DNA from: Arthrobacter roseus
GTDB lineage: Bacteria > Actinomycetota > Actinomycetes > Actinomycetales > Micrococcaceae
Assembly (NCBI RefSeq): GCF_016907875.1
Contig: NZ_JAFBCU010000001.1
Location: forward strand, 2,542,001 to 2,606,000
Reading direction: 5' to 3'
DNA: 64,000 nucleotides
This document shows positions 1 to 9,630 of this stretch, in pieces. The position numbers were made by a program, and so were the translations under genes. Position 1 is the stretch's first letter. Every line of letters starts with the position of its first letter. Below the pieces are notes generated by a model. It had not been told where the DNA came from, ran no database searches, and saw nothing but the letters and a program-made list of their open reading frames with translations.

Positions 1-1
1 A

Positions 2-667
2 ACCCCGTCCCGCTACTCATTAGCCAACCGGCTCCGACGCTTCCTCTTTCGTCGCCGCCGTCTGCTCGCGATGCTGCTGATGTGTGCTGCGGCCGGTCTG
101 ACCGTTCAACAGCTCATTCCGGCCGATGGACAGAGAACACTGGCAGTGGTTGCAGGTACAGACCTGCCAGCCGGCGTCGTGCTCAATGCCTCCCACCTCA
201 CCGTTGATGAAGTGCCCACTGGTTCCGCCGTTGCTACCGCTTTCGCCGACCCGGAGGAACTGATAGGTGAACAGCTGGCCACTCCCCTGGTCAAGGGAAG
301 CACGGTGGAATCCACCTCACTGGTGGGGCCGGGACTGCTGACAGGAACTGCCCCTGGAACAGTAGCCGTACCTGTTCGGCCCGCCGACCCATCAGTGCTG
401 GAATTACTCGCCCCGGGTCAACTCGTTGACGTCGTGCATAGCACCGGCAACGGCTACGAGGTGGACTCAACGAACACTGTTATTGCCAACCACGTGGCTG
501 TGCTGTGGGTTGCTGGGGATCAAAGTTCTGCTGGCGCTTGGCCGCAGTCAAGCGGAAGCGCGGGTGGGCTCGTGGTCATCGCTGCGACCCCGGAACAATC
601 TACCGCCCTCGCGGGGGCCTCAAGCTCCGGGAAGGTGCACCTGGTGCTCACATCCGCCACCGACTGA
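2..667 (+). CDS. SAF-domain protein, CpaB/RcpC-like (5' partial)
   Basis: The reading frame is open from base 2, so the gene begins before the window; the first in-frame ATG is at 71. A basic stretch rich in Arg (LRRFLFRRRR) is followed by a hydrophobic segment (about 12 residues, LLAMLLMCAAAGL) that looks like a single N-terminal membrane anchor with a positive inside. The rest matches an SAF fold: 'VVAGTDLPAGVVL' starts the domain and 'GSTVESTSLV' continues it. Such domains occur in CpaB/RcpC proteins of Flp/Tad pilus assembly and in related secreted actinobacterial proteins. The expected pilus partners are outside the window, so the pilus role is inference. A gap of 55 bases separates it from the convergent helicase-like gene. 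Confidence 0.72.
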   Translation, partial: TPSRYSLANRLRRFLFRRRRLLAMLLMCAAAGLTVQQLIPADGQRTLAVVAGTDLPAGVVLNASHLTVDEVPTGSAVATAFADPEELIGEQLATPLVKGSTVESTSLVGPGLLTGTAPGTVAVPVRPADPSVLELLAPGQLVDVVHSTGNGYEVDSTNTVIANHVAVLWVAGDQSSAGAWPQSSGSAGGLVVIAATPEQSTALAGASSSGKVHLVLTSATD

Positions 668-722
668 TCGGGACCACAACAGAACGAACAAGTGATTCGC
701 CGGAACGGTCAGCAGGCCGGGT

Positions 723-3700
723 TCAGCCCCAGTGTGGAGGACGCTGTTCGCGCAGCCACGAATCGCGGTCCTCTTCCCTGTCTCCCCAAGCCTGCGGGCT
801 GTCAGTGGCTCCAAGGGTCGGCAGAACACTCTCTGCTGACTCAGCTGTGGACTGTTCCTCGTTCGGCTCCACCGGGTCCTCCGGGCTCTCTGTCACGGCG
901 TCCTTGTCTGGGACCCGGTGATCCGATTCCTTCACGGAATCATCCTCCACCGGCACCTGCTCTTCGGATGGCCTCTGTTCTGATTCGTCCAATGACTCGA
1001 CTGGCACCCCGTCGGAGGGACGTGGTTCAAGTCCCAGGTAGGTACCCACCAGATCAGCACACGCCTCCGGATCCGTGAAGACCTCGATGGTCCACAGTGG
1101 CATGGCTCTCCACCCCAGCCGCTCGAGCAGCTGCGGGCGTAGGCGTGAGCGTTCACGCACGGACATCTGCCGGTACCGTTCGGTTCCGTCAGACTCGATG
1201 GCAATGGGAGGTCGGTCGCCGTTGGGCTCAGCGGTGAGTGCACCGGATGTCGCAGCGATATCCAGTTCCCCCTCAAAGGTGTCCCAGATGCGTGCTCCGC
1301 GGGCTGCAAGCCTGTCCACCAGGTCTGCCACCAAAGGATCATCATCCAGCACGCTGGCGGGCGTGTCCGCTGCGTCCTGCGCGCCACTGCCCGACGAAGA
1401 CTCCGGCCTGTCCTCGACGGCGTCGCCGAGCCGCGAGGCCAGCAGCTCGTAGAAGTCGTGGGCGCCAAATTCCAGCCTCGACGGATCGAGGTCCTCCGGG
1501 CGGAAGCAGCTGAGTATGTGCAACCCGTGACGGGCGCGCGTCATGGCCGTCAAGAAACGGCCGCGTCCATCCGGCTCGGACAACGGACCAAAGTTATGTA
1601 GTGCGCGGCCATGCGGCGTGCGACCATACCCGAGGGAGAAAATGATGTTGTCACGAACAAGTCCCGCTGCCCGTTCAACGGGCACCACCCTGAAGGAATC
1701 TTTGCTCGGCTGAAAGAAATCGGCGGCCCAGGGGTAGTCGGCAAGATAGAGCCTGATGGCCTCTGCAACTCGTGCTGCATGCCGTGCACTTGCCGTGATG
1801 ACCGCTAGCGACTGGCCGGGGCGGCGCCTCACGTGTTCGAAAACAAGATCCACAACGCGGTTCACTTCCGCCGCAACGCTTTCAACACCACCGTGCTCAG
1901 AGCTGGGCATACCGGTTCCACCAGGGATGTACTCTGCAACAACAGCGGACGCACTCTGGTCCAGTGAACGCGCTTCAGGTAGTCGCGAGAGTCTGCCACC
2001 GTAGAACGCGGAGCTTAGTGATTCCACGAGTTTTTTGTCTACGCCCCGGTAGATCTCCGAGAGACCCTCGATGGGCAGAACCCGGGTCAACGCCGTGAAG
2101 ACGCTGACCAGCTCGCTGCCCTGCGTCTTCGCGTCGCCGGTGTCCGCCCCCACGTTGAACGGCTGCGGTGCGCCCAGCTGACCATCGCCGAAAGCGATGA
2201 CCTGCGTTGCACGACCGATCGCCGGAACCGCCGACTGCAACGACATGGACTCGGCGTCGAGCAAAAGAACCGCATCAAAGCGCTTGTCGGCAGGAAGGAT
2301 AGTGGAGAGCATCAGCGGGCTGGCTGCCCAGACGGGCATCAGTGCGGAAACCAGTTCTTCGGGCAGCGAGCTCAGGGAACCGAGGCTCACTGAGCCGGCT
2401 TTCAATAGCTCACGAAGGCTGGCCGCCTCCGACTGCCGTTGGCCAATGGCCGTTCGCCAGCGCTCTGCCAGGCCCCACCGCAGACGGGAACTGCCCGAGG
2501 CAATGTGTGCGTTGTCAGCCAAACGGTATTCCGCCTCAAGCCGGCGGAGGCTCTCGCCGTCGGACATGGCCAAGTAGTCATCGCCGCTGATCATTGCTTC
2601 CAGCGCGGACTGCCACCACGCCAGCTCGAGTTCCCCGCCTACCTGCCGATAGCCAACTTCTCGCTCGGCCAAATCATCGAGCAGCTCACCGAGCCCATGC
2701 TCACGCATTTCATCCAGCAGCAGAGTGCGCTCAGGCAACGTGGCCAGGGTGTCTTTGTCCCCAGACAGATTGCTCAGATGCCTCACCAAGTCCTGGACGG
2801 GCATCAATTCCAGAGGGCCAACACTGTCCTGGGGCTTGGCAAGGGTGTCCGCAAGCTCCTCTAGTTTGCGCTGGACGGTCTGGTGGAAGTTGTTGAGCTC
2901 AGCAAGACCAGTTGGCACCGAGGGATGACGCTGCGTGGTGGCATACCGAGTCCACGAGGTGCGCTGCTGTTGCACCAGCAGCAGCGAATGGTGGAGGTCC
3001 GTTATGTGGACCCCTGGCCGAACGTATTCCTTGGCCACTCTCCGCAGCCGGGACCGTGTCATGGAGCTCATCTCGATGCCGCGTTCCTTGCGCCACCCTG
3101 AGCTCGCCGTCGCGGAAATCAGATCTGTGACCGGCCGATCAAAAATATCCGGGGTGAACTTGTCAAGGCTTCCCCGCACAGCGACCAGGAGATCCAGCTG
3201 CTCTCCCCATTCAGCGAACGTGTTACCAAGTTCAATCTGGGAATGCTCAGCGACCGTACGGAGCTCTGTCTGAAGGCGCGGAATATCATCGGTAAGGCCC
3301 ATTGCGAGGCCGTGAGCGGTCTGGGTATCCGCCCTGTTGTGCAGTTGTGCGCCATACCAGGGGCTCTGCGTGGCGGCCTTGGAAAAACTTCCCAATTCAG
3401 CGGCTCGGCGCAAGCGACCCGTTACCTCGCTGCGATCCGTGATGCTGTCCAACACACTGCGTTTGAGCCGCACTGCTGTGGACGGCGCCGGGTTCAGCGA
3501 GGTCAGCTCGGCCAGCGACTGCATGGCCTGATACGGAGAGCAGCCCCAGCGGCTCCGCACATTATGGAGCGACTTCACATGATCTTGCAGCTTATGGCGG
3601 TTCTCCACCAGATTGCTGTGCAGGCTGTCCAGGTGTGGTTCTGTTGCCTTCTCATTGCGGACTATGGCCCGGATCAATTGGTCCCTGAGCTGCTGATCGC

Positions 3701-4748
3701 TGATGTTCGCATGCAGCTGGAGGACCAAGGACCCCAGGTTCAGTTCGTCCAGTTCCTGAACGAACTGGTTCACGGTGCCGCGGCGCTCCGCTGCGACCAA
3801 CACACTCTTGCCCTGATGCGCCAGAGCAGCAATCGCGTTGATAGCCGTTTGTGTCTGCCCGCTTCCAGGCGGCGCTGACACCACGAGGGACTCTCCGGCG
3901 GAAATCCGGTTCAGTACCTGCTGCTGCGCGGCATCGGCGTCCTTGACGAGCATCTCCTCGGAAGGGTGCAGGTGGTCCAGCACCGTACTGTTCACAGGCG
4001 CAGGGTTGACTGGCGCACCTTCGCCCACGTCGCCGTCGACGGCTGACTTCATCAGAGCTTCGAGCACAGGATGCTTGGGCGTCACAGCGGGATCGTGGCC
4101 CACATCCCCGAGATCTGCGAACGTGGAGATCAGCAGGTGGTGCTCAATGTTCATCCCGCGCACATTGGCCGTCAGCGCACGCAACCGCTCCAGGACCGGA
4201 TGGGGATCAAAGCGCGCGGTGCCATAGGCCAAAGAGGACAACACGGCAGCATCGACCGGCAAATGCTCCTGATCATGCAGGTACCTGCCCAGCGCCGGAT
4301 TGAGCCGGGCCTGCTCCGTGAGCTGAAGCTCATAATCATCCCGTGATGAGTGAACAGTCAGCGCCACGGCGGTGAGCAGCACTGGAGCAGTCAGCGTCTC
4401 GGAACGACCGTCGTCGCCCTGCGCCCTCCAACTTGCGGTCCCCGCTGCAAGGTAACCAACGTCAATCCCTCGTTCGCTTCCAAGTTCGTAGATACGGGCA
4501 CGCAGGGCCTTGGCCGCCTTCATGGCCTGGGCATACTGGGCCGGATCACGCAGCAGCGTGGACAGCCTGGTCCGCCGACCAGCCAGAAGCTGCGCCAGCC
4601 CAGAAGGGTGTGCGTGGGTGAGGTCAATGCTGTTGCCAGCGGACGGCGTGAAGTGGAGCAGCGTGTCCGGGCCAGCGTAGCTTCCCAACCTCTGCAGCCA
4701 CGGCAGAAGGAACGCCGAGGCGCTGTCCCCGGAATGTTCTTCCGTCAT
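723..4748 (-). CDS. Helicase-like AAA protein with C-terminal Vsr/DUF559-like nuclease domain
   Basis: A protein of about 1341 residues that follows the plan of large superfamily 1 (UPF1-like, DUF4011/DUF3320-type) helicases fused to a restriction-endonuclease-like domain. The P-loop region reads 'SAPPGSGQTQTAIN', with Gln where the Walker A Lys should be. The Walker B region reads 'VLLLDAESMSL' with DA in place of DE, followed by 'FGDGQLGAP', a relic of the GDxxQLPP motif. The late motif 'TAMTRARHGL' is well kept. The C-terminus has 'ELDIAA', 'AIESDG' and 'RLRPQLLERLGW', typical of Vsr/DUF559 nucleases, then an acidic low-complexity tail. ATG at 4748 is preceded by GGAGAG; a TTG 60 bases upstream is an alternative. 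It lies 146 bases after guaA. Nucleic acid binding without normal ATP hydrolysis is inference. Confidence 0.75.
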   Translation of the reverse strand: MTEEHSGDSASAFLLPWLQRLGSYAGPDTLLHFTPSAGNSIDLTHAHPSGLAQLLAGRRTRLSTLLRDPAQYAQAMKAAKALRARIYELGSERGIDVGYLAAGTASWRAQGDDGRSETLTAPVLLTAVALTVHSSRDDYELQLTEQARLNPALGRYLHDQEHLPVDAAVLSSLAYGTARFDPHPVLERLRALTANVRGMNIEHHLLISTFADLGDVGHDPAVTPKHPVLEALMKSAVDGDVGEGAPVNPAPVNSTVLDHLHPSEEMLVKDADAAQQQVLNRISAGESLVVSAPPGSGQTQTAINAIAALAHQGKSVLVAAERRGTVNQFVQELDELNLGSLVLQLHANISDQQLRDQLIRAIVRNEKATEPHLDSLHSNLVENRHKLQDHVKSLHNVRSRWGCSPYQAMQSLAELTSLNPAPSTAVRLKRSVLDSITDRSEVTGRLRRAAELGSFSKAATQSPWYGAQLHNRADTQTAHGLAMGLTDDIPRLQTELRTVAEHSQIELGNTFAEWGEQLDLLVAVRGSLDKFTPDIFDRPVTDLISATASSGWRKERGIEMSSMTRSRLRRVAKEYVRPGVHITDLHHSLLLVQQQRTSWTRYATTQRHPSVPTGLAELNNFHQTVQRKLEELADTLAKPQDSVGPLELMPVQDLVRHLSNLSGDKDTLATLPERTLLLDEMREHGLGELLDDLAEREVGYRQVGGELELAWWQSALEAMISGDDYLAMSDGESLRRLEAEYRLADNAHIASGSSRLRWGLAERWRTAIGQRQSEAASLRELLKAGSVSLGSLSSLPEELVSALMPVWAASPLMLSTILPADKRFDAVLLLDAESMSLQSAVPAIGRATQVIAFGDGQLGAPQPFNVGADTGDAKTQGSELVSVFTALTRVLPIEGLSEIYRGVDKKLVESLSSAFYGGRLSRLPEARSLDQSASAVVAEYIPGGTGMPSSEHGGVESVAAEVNRVVDLVFEHVRRRPGQSLAVITASARHAARVAEAIRLYLADYPWAADFFQPSKDSFRVVPVERAAGLVRDNIIFSLGYGRTPHGRALHNFGPLSEPDGRGRFLTAMTRARHGLHILSCFRPEDLDPSRLEFGAHDFYELLASRLGDAVEDRPESSSGSGAQDAADTPASVLDDDPLVADLVDRLAARGARIWDTFEGELDIAATSGALTAEPNGDRPPIAIESDGTERYRQMSVRERSRLRPQLLERLGWRAMPLWTIEVFTDPEACADLVGTYLGLEPRPSDGVPVESLDESEQRPSEEQVPVEDDSVKESDHRVPDKDAVTESPEDPVEPNEEQSTAESAESVLPTLGATDSPQAWGDREEDRDSWLREQRPPHWG

Positions 4749-4894
4749 GTTAGGCATCTCTCCTGCACTTACGCGTGCTGATCGTGACCAGAGTGGCATA
4801 TCCTCCAAGCTATCGGACGTAACCCGGTATGCCCCGAAGGCAACACCGGCGGAGCACCAAAAGTTAGCATTTCAGGCTCCTGCACAGGCAGGCG

Positions 4895-6487
4895 CTACTC
4901 CCATTCGATGGTTCCCGGCGGCTTGGACGTGACATCCAGAACCACCCGGTTCACGCCGTCGACCTCATTGGTGATCCGATTTGAGATCCGCGCCAGCAGG
5001 TCATAGGGCAGCCGGGACCAGTCCGCCGTCATAGCGTCCTCGCTGGAGACAGGACGCAACACGATCGGGTGCCCGTAGGTTCGGCCGTCCCCCTGCACGC
5101 CCACGCTGCGGACATCAGCCAGAAGAACGACGGGCATCTGCCAGACTTCCTGATCCAGTCCGGCCGCCGTCAGTTCTGCACGCGCAATGGCATCGGCGCG
5201 GCGCAGCAGGTCCAAACGCTCGGCCGTCACGTCCCCGACGATCCGTATTCCAAGTCCCGGACCGGGGAACGGCTGCCGACCGACAATCTCGGCGGGCAAG
5301 CCCAGTTCGGCACCGACAGCGCGCACCTCATCTTTGAAAAGATTCCGTAGTGGCTCGACCAGTTCAAAACGCAGGTCCTCAGGAAGTCCTCCCACGTTGT
5401 GGTGACTCTTGATGTTCGCCGCGCCCTCACCGCCCCCGGATTCGACGACGTCTGGGTACAGAGTGCCCTGAACCAAGAACTTGATCTGCTCGCCGACGGC
5501 ATCAGCGTCACGAATGATCGCGCGTTCAGCTTCCTCGAACGCCCGGATGAACTCCCTGCCGATGATCTTTCGCTTAGTTTCTGGATCCGACACTCCGGCC
5601 AGAGCATTGAGGAAACGCTCCTGCTCATGAGCGACGTAAAGCTTGACACCCGTTGCAGAAACAAAATCGCGTTCAACCTGCTCCGCTTCGCCTTCGCGCA
5701 GGAGCCCATGATCAACGAATACACAGGTCAGCTGATCCCCCACAGCACGCTGGACCAGGGCAGCGGCGACGGCAGAATCAACGCCGCCTGACAACCCGCA
5801 GATCACCCGGGCATCCCCGATCTGCTGCCGTACGCGCTCTACCTGCTCTTCCAGAATGTTGCCGGTGGTCCAGTTTCCCTGGAGGCCCGCACCGCGGTAG
5901 AGGAAGTTTTCCAGCACCCGCTGGCCGTGGGCCGAATGATTGACCTCTGGATGCCATTGCACGCCATAGAGCCGCTTCTCCTCATGGGCGAATGCGGCGA
6001 CAGGAGCGCCAGCGCTGCTCGCCAGCACCTCGAAGCCCTCAGGTGCGGCATGAACGCTATCCCCGTGGCTCATCCAGGCATTCTGATGTTCGGGGATGCC
6101 TTCAAGGATGGACCGGCACCCGTTCGTTGCTGTGACGTCGGTGGATCCGTATTCGCGCAGGCCTGTCTGGGCGACATGTCCGCCCAGTGCATTGGCCATG
6201 GCCTGAAAGCCATAGCAGATGCCCAGAACCGGAACGCCCGCCTCAAAGAGATCCGGGCCCACGCTGGGCGCACCCTCGGCGTAGACGCTCGACGGGCCTC
6301 CCGACAAAATGATCGCTACGGGGTTTTTAGCCAAGATCTGATCTGTGGTCCAGGTATGCGGAACAACTTCCGAAAAGACGTTGGCCTCGCGCACGCGGCG
6401 AGCAATCAGCTGTGCATACTGGGCGCCGTAGTCAACAATAAGGACAGGCCGGTGTTCGGTCAGGGCGGCTTCGGGATTCATCACCAT
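4895..6487 (-). CDS. guaA: GMP synthase (glutamine-hydrolysing)
   Basis: Cytosolic enzyme that makes GMP from XMP, ATP and glutamine. The 530 residues have the standard order: an N-terminal class I glutamine amidotransferase with the nucleophile Cys in 'GICYGFQ' and the catalytic His in 'QWHPEV', then the ATP pyrophosphatase with the P-loop '[12 protein letters not shown]', and the dimerisation domain ending 'PPGTIEWE', the family C-terminus. Length is normal. The 'MVM' start gives two possible ATGs. It stands on the same strand as guaB and guaB3 about 7 kb away, so the purine branch is clustered but not one operon. The next gene upstream on the strand is the DUF3817 gene, 43 bases away. Confidence 0.97.
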   Translation of the reverse strand: MVMNPEAALTEHRPVLIVDYGAQYAQLIARRVREANVFSEVVPHTWTTDQILAKNPVAIILSGGPSSVYAEGAPSVGPDLFEAGVPVLGICYGFQAMANALGGHVAQTGLREYGSTDVTATNGCRSILEGIPEHQNAWMSHGDSVHAAPEGFEVLASSAGAPVAAFAHEEKRLYGVQWHPEVNHSAHGQRVLENFLYRGAGLQGNWTTGNILEEQVERVRQQIGDARVICGLSGGVDSAVAAALVQRAVGDQLTCVFVDHGLLREGEAEQVERDFVSATGVKLYVAHEQERFLNALAGVSDPETKRKIIGREFIRAFEEAERAIIRDADAVGEQIKFLVQGTLYPDVVESGGGEGAANIKSHHNVGGLPEDLRFELVEPLRNLFKDEVRAVGAELGLPAEIVGRQPFPGPGLGIRIVGDVTAERLDLLRRADAIARAELTAAGLDQEVWQMPVVLLADVRSVGVQGDGRTYGHPIVLRPVSSEDAMTADWSRLPYDLLARISNRITNEVDGVNRVVLDVTSKPPGTIEWE

Positions 6488-6530
6488 CCCAGTTTATCCG
6501 CCGATGACAGCAGCCCAAACCGGCAATGAA

Positions 6531-7001
6531 TCAGTACCTCTTGGCGGCTTCGGGATGCTCGGCGAGTTCGCTCTCCACCCGGCGATGGGTCCGGGTTTCG
6601 ACGATGAAGGACATCAGCGGCACCACACCGCCGAGGGCCAGGACAATGAACTTGCTGAAAGGCCAGCGCATCATCTGCCATAGCCGGAAATCGGCAAAGA
6701 GGTAGACGACGTACATCCAGCCGTGGACGATGAGCACCATGGTGGAGAGATTGATTCCGCCGGTGTTCGAGTCTTTGGTGAACATGCCAAGCGGCACCGT
6801 GTCACCGGATGCGTTGACTCCGCCAGCGATGATGTCGGATCCGAAACCGTACGCTGCGATCATTTCAACGACAACCAGCAGTAGCATCACACCGGTGGCG
6901 TATGCGAGCACTTTATAAAACGTCAGCGCCGAGCGAATCTGGCTGTGGGTCCCCCCAAAACGTCGTTTTTTGGGAGTAGTGCTGGGCTGTGTTTCGGTCA
7001 C
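6531..7001 (-). CDS. DUF3817-type small membrane protein
   Basis: A 156-residue protein with a basic cytosolic N-terminus ('KKRRFGG') and three hydrophobic segments (around 'YATGVMLLLVVVEMIAAYGF', 'MVLIVHGWMYVVYLFADF' and 'FIVLALGGVVPLMSFIVETR'). The 'HGW.Y..YL' pattern and 'ETRTHRRVESEL' end are typical of DUF3817 proteins, which are common in actinobacteria and have no established role. I take GTG at 7001 as the start because it overlaps the SURF1 stop by four bases (GTGA); the longer upstream frame runs inside SURF1 and is unlikely to be real. Translational coupling to SURF1 suggests, but does not prove, a membrane or respiratory role. Confidence 0.85.
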   Translation of the reverse strand: MTETQPSTTPKKRRFGGTHSQIRSALTFYKVLAYATGVMLLLVVVEMIAAYGFGSDIIAGGVNASGDTVPLGMFTKDSNTGGINLSTMVLIVHGWMYVVYLFADFRLWQMMRWPFSKFIVLALGGVVPLMSFIVETRTHRRVESELAEHPEAAKRY

Positions 7002-7813
7002 TTGGTTACCTCGTTCTGTGACTGACTGGTGGAGCTCTGGCGTGCTACCTCTTCGTCCTCGGCATCTTCGTGCTGTCTGCGGTAGTCGTCCGCTACCAGC
7101 CGCCACCAGAGGAAGAAGGCAAAGCCTGCAAAGACAAACCATTCTATGGCGTAGAAGATGTTCAGCCAGTTCAGCGGAGTCTCCTGTGGCTGTGGGCCCA
7201 CGAGAACGCGTTCAACACCGGCCGGCACGGCTGCCGATTGACCCTGATGCGAGATATCACTCGCCGTGACGAATCCGGAGTAGGCGGGCCGGTCCCAGAG
7301 GTTGACCAGATGAGCCGCTGACAGGCTGGCCACCTGCCCCTGGGGCATTGGTCCGGCGATCGGGGCCTCGGTAGGAAGCAGCCTGCCCACCACGGCGGCG
7401 GGTCCCGCTTTGGGCTCCGGCGGCGCGGCGGCGTCGTCCGCAATCCAACCGCGAACCACCGCGATGACCGGCGTCGTGCCCGCAGTTTCCGGAGCGCCGG
7501 CGACTTCAAAAGCGTTAACCACCCAAGCGCCCTCGCGGTCATCCTGCAGCCGACCGGGAATCACCAACTGTGTTCCGGCGACGAACGACCCTTCGATGCT
7601 CACGCGCTGATCGGCGTCGGGCTTGTACAGCGGATCCCCGGGCTTGAACGTTTCGGTCAGCGGCCTGACGGTCTCCGTTTGGGTGGGCGGCGGAGGTGCT
7701 TCACCCTCAGATTGTGAAAATTGCCATTGGCTGAGCAACACGAAGACCGAGGCCAGCACCAGGGCAAAGATCAGCGACAGGATCCAGCGTGGTTTCAGAG
7801 CGGTCTTGAGCAC
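6998..7813 (-). CDS. SURF1 family cytochrome oxidase assembly protein
   Basis: The 271-residue protein has an N-terminal transmembrane helix ('WILSLIFALVLASVFVLLSQWQ'), a large extracytoplasmic domain and a C-terminal helix ('WFVFAGFAFFLWWRLV'), the SURF1 plan. 'GDPLYKPDADQRVSIEGSF' and 'VVRGWI' are the usual family landmarks. SURF1 helps insert haem into cytochrome oxidase in the membrane. It heads a two-gene unit with the DUF3817 gene and is divergent from the ABC exporter, with about 98 bases between. The charged tail after the second helix is cytosolic. Function is by family; no oxidase genes are in the window. Confidence 0.9.
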   Translation of the reverse strand: MLKTALKPRWILSLIFALVLASVFVLLSQWQFSQSEGEAPPPPTQTETVRPLTETFKPGDPLYKPDADQRVSIEGSFVAGTQLVIPGRLQDDREGAWVVNAFEVAGAPETAGTTPVIAVVRGWIADDAAAPPEPKAGPAAVVGRLLPTEAPIAGPMPQGQVASLSAAHLVNLWDRPAYSGFVTASDISHQGQSAAVPAGVERVLVGPQPQETPLNWLNIFYAIEWFVFAGFAFFLWWRLVADDYRRQHEDAEDEEVARQSSTSQSQNEVTK

Positions 7814-7911
7814 GCATCCATGGTACTTCGACCACGTGTAGAAAACCCAATGCGCTAAGTGATTGGGATTCGTCTACCGCAGGTCGGGAAATGTGGCTAA
7901 GATGGTTCCTC

Positions 7912-9630
7912 GTGCGCTCCTATCCCTACCCCGATCCCGGCAAGCCTGTCCTGACATCCCCCGCCCGTTATCTGCTGTGGTTGGCCTCCCACCAGAAGTC
8001 AACGCTGCTCATCGGAACCGGGTTCGGAATCGTTTGGATGCTCACCCAGGCCTTCGTCCCGTTCGTCATAGGCCGCGCTATCGACGACGGCATTGTGGGC
8101 AGCGATATAGGACAACTCGCCCAATGGGTCCTGCTGCTCATCGGTCTGGTTGTTGTTCAGGTTCTCGCCGGCATGATGCGCCACCGGGCCGCCATCAGCA
8201 ATTGGATGCAAGCGGTCTTCAAGTCCATGCGGCTGATCGGCCACCGCATCACCCGAACTGGGGACGCACTTCCCCGCAAGCTCTCCACCGGAGAAGTTGT
8301 TTCCACCGCTGCCTCGGACGCCACGCGGATTGGGGACACCTTCTACATGGTGGACTCCGCGGCAGGCGCCGTCGTGGGGTGGCTGGCAGTGAGCTTCTTG
8401 ATCACCCAGACCTCGCCCCTGCTAGGACTCATCGTGTTCGTCGGAGTTCCGCTGAGCTGCGCGTTCCTGGCATTGGTGGTCCGCCCGCTCCAAGAGAAGC
8501 AGCGTGAACAGCGCGAGGCGTCCGGTCTGATGACCGCGGTTGGCGCGGATACCGTGGCGGGTCTGCGCGTTCTGCGCGGCATTGGCGGTGAAGATATTTT
8601 TGTGGGCCGCTACCGCGAGCGCTCGGCTACCACGCGCGACGCCGGTATCAAGGTGGCAGGGTCCCTTGCCACACTTGAGGCCTCGCAGGTCCTTCTAGCC
8701 GGCATTTTTGGTGTGGTCTTCACCTGGGTGGGTGCAACGCAGGCCATCAACGGTGACATCCAGCCCGGGCAACTGGTGGCTCTCTACGGTTACTCCGTTT
8801 TCCTCACTACCCCCATTCGAGTGGCATCACAGGCGGCCTCCAGTTACATCCGTGCTCACGTTGGCGCCCGAAAGATCGTCAATGTGCTCTCCATCGATTC
8901 CAACGTTTCAGACGAGGGCCCCCGCGTCGCGGCACCGGCAGCGGCGAGCCCTTTGACGGACGTCCGCTCCGGCGTCGTCGTTGAACCTGGCAGGATCACC
9001 GCCGTCGTCTCCGGCGACCCCGCGCATTCAGCCGAGCTCGCAACACGGCTGGGACGCTTCGATGACCTGGTTCTTTCCGAGGCCGAGGTCCGGTGGGGGA
9101 AGGAACTGCTGCACCACGTGCCGCTGGAGGAGATCCGCCAGCGGATTGTGGTCAGCGAAGCCAGCCCCCAACTCTTCACGGGAACGCTGCGTTCTCAACT
9201 GGATCCGTACGGCAAGCACGACGACGACGCCATCCTGGCCGCGCTCGATGCGGCCAGCGCGATCGACATCATCGATGGGCTTGAGAACGGTCTGGATGAG
9301 GAAGTCACCGAACGTGGTCGGAGCTTCTCCGGCGGGCAGCGGCAGCGACTCGTTCTGGCCCGCGCTCTCCTGACGGAGGCTGAGGCACTGGTGTTGATAG
9401 AACCGACGTCGGCCGTTGATGCGCACACTGAGTCGCGGATCGCGGCCCGGCTCCAGGGTGCCCGTGGCGGTGGTCATCGCATAACCGTGGTTGTCACCGC
9501 GAGTCCGCTGATGCTGGGCGCGGTTGATCATGTGGTGTTCCTTCAGGACGGCCGTGTGGCAGCTGAAGGCAGGCATGAGGACCTGATCAAAGTTTCCGAT
9601 TACCGAAACGTGGTGATTCGCAGTGAGTGA
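7912..9630 (+). CDS. ABC exporter half-transporter, degenerate ATP site subunit
   Basis: About 572 residues: a six-helix exporter membrane domain followed by a nucleotide-binding domain. The NBD has lost most ATP-binding features. At the Walker A position it has 'VVSGDPAHSAEL' with no Lys; the Walker B region reads 'LVLIEPTSAVD', with Ile for Asp and Glu kept; the switch region is 'VVVTASPL' with no His. It keeps an intact signature, 'FSGGQRQRLVLARAL'. It overlaps the partner gene by eight bases. I prefer GTG at 7912 ('RSYPYPDPG' start); ATG at 7891 is the alternative, and a TAAGAT at 7898-7903 could be a -10 box giving a nearly leaderless message. The substrate is unknown. Confidence 0.85.
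   Translation: MRSYPYPDPGKPVLTSPARYLLWLASHQKSTLLIGTGFGIVWMLTQAFVPFVIGRAIDDGIVGSDIGQLAQWVLLLIGLVVVQVLAGMMRHRAAISNWMQAVFKSMRLIGHRITRTGDALPRKLSTGEVVSTAASDATRIGDTFYMVDSAAGAVVGWLAVSFLITQTSPLLGLIVFVGVPLSCAFLALVVRPLQEKQREQREASGLMTAVGADTVAGLRVLRGIGGEDIFVGRYRERSATTRDAGIKVAGSLATLEASQVLLAGIFGVVFTWVGATQAINGDIQPGQLVALYGYSVFLTTPIRVASQAASSYIRAHVGARKIVNVLSIDSNVSDEGPRVAAPAAASPLTDVRSGVVVEPGRITAVVSGDPAHSAELATRLGRFDDLVLSEAEVRWGKELLHHVPLEEIRQRIVVSEASPQLFTGTLRSQLDPYGKHDDDAILAALDAASAIDIIDGLENGLDEEVTERGRSFSGGQRQRLVLARALLTEAEALVLIEPTSAVDAHTESRIAARLQGARGGGHRITVVVTASPLMLGAVDHVVFLQDGRVAAEGRHEDLIKVSDYRNVVIRSE

Noticed and set aside
3243-3878. A 211-codon plus-strand frame inside the helicase-like gene
   Set aside because: It is antisense to the helicase-like coding sequence, which is continuous and shows family motifs; no support for this frame.
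4749-4894. Terminator after guaA
   Set aside because: A short CCTG/CAGG pairing exists near 4875-4895 but the stem is too short and lacks a supporting T run to call.
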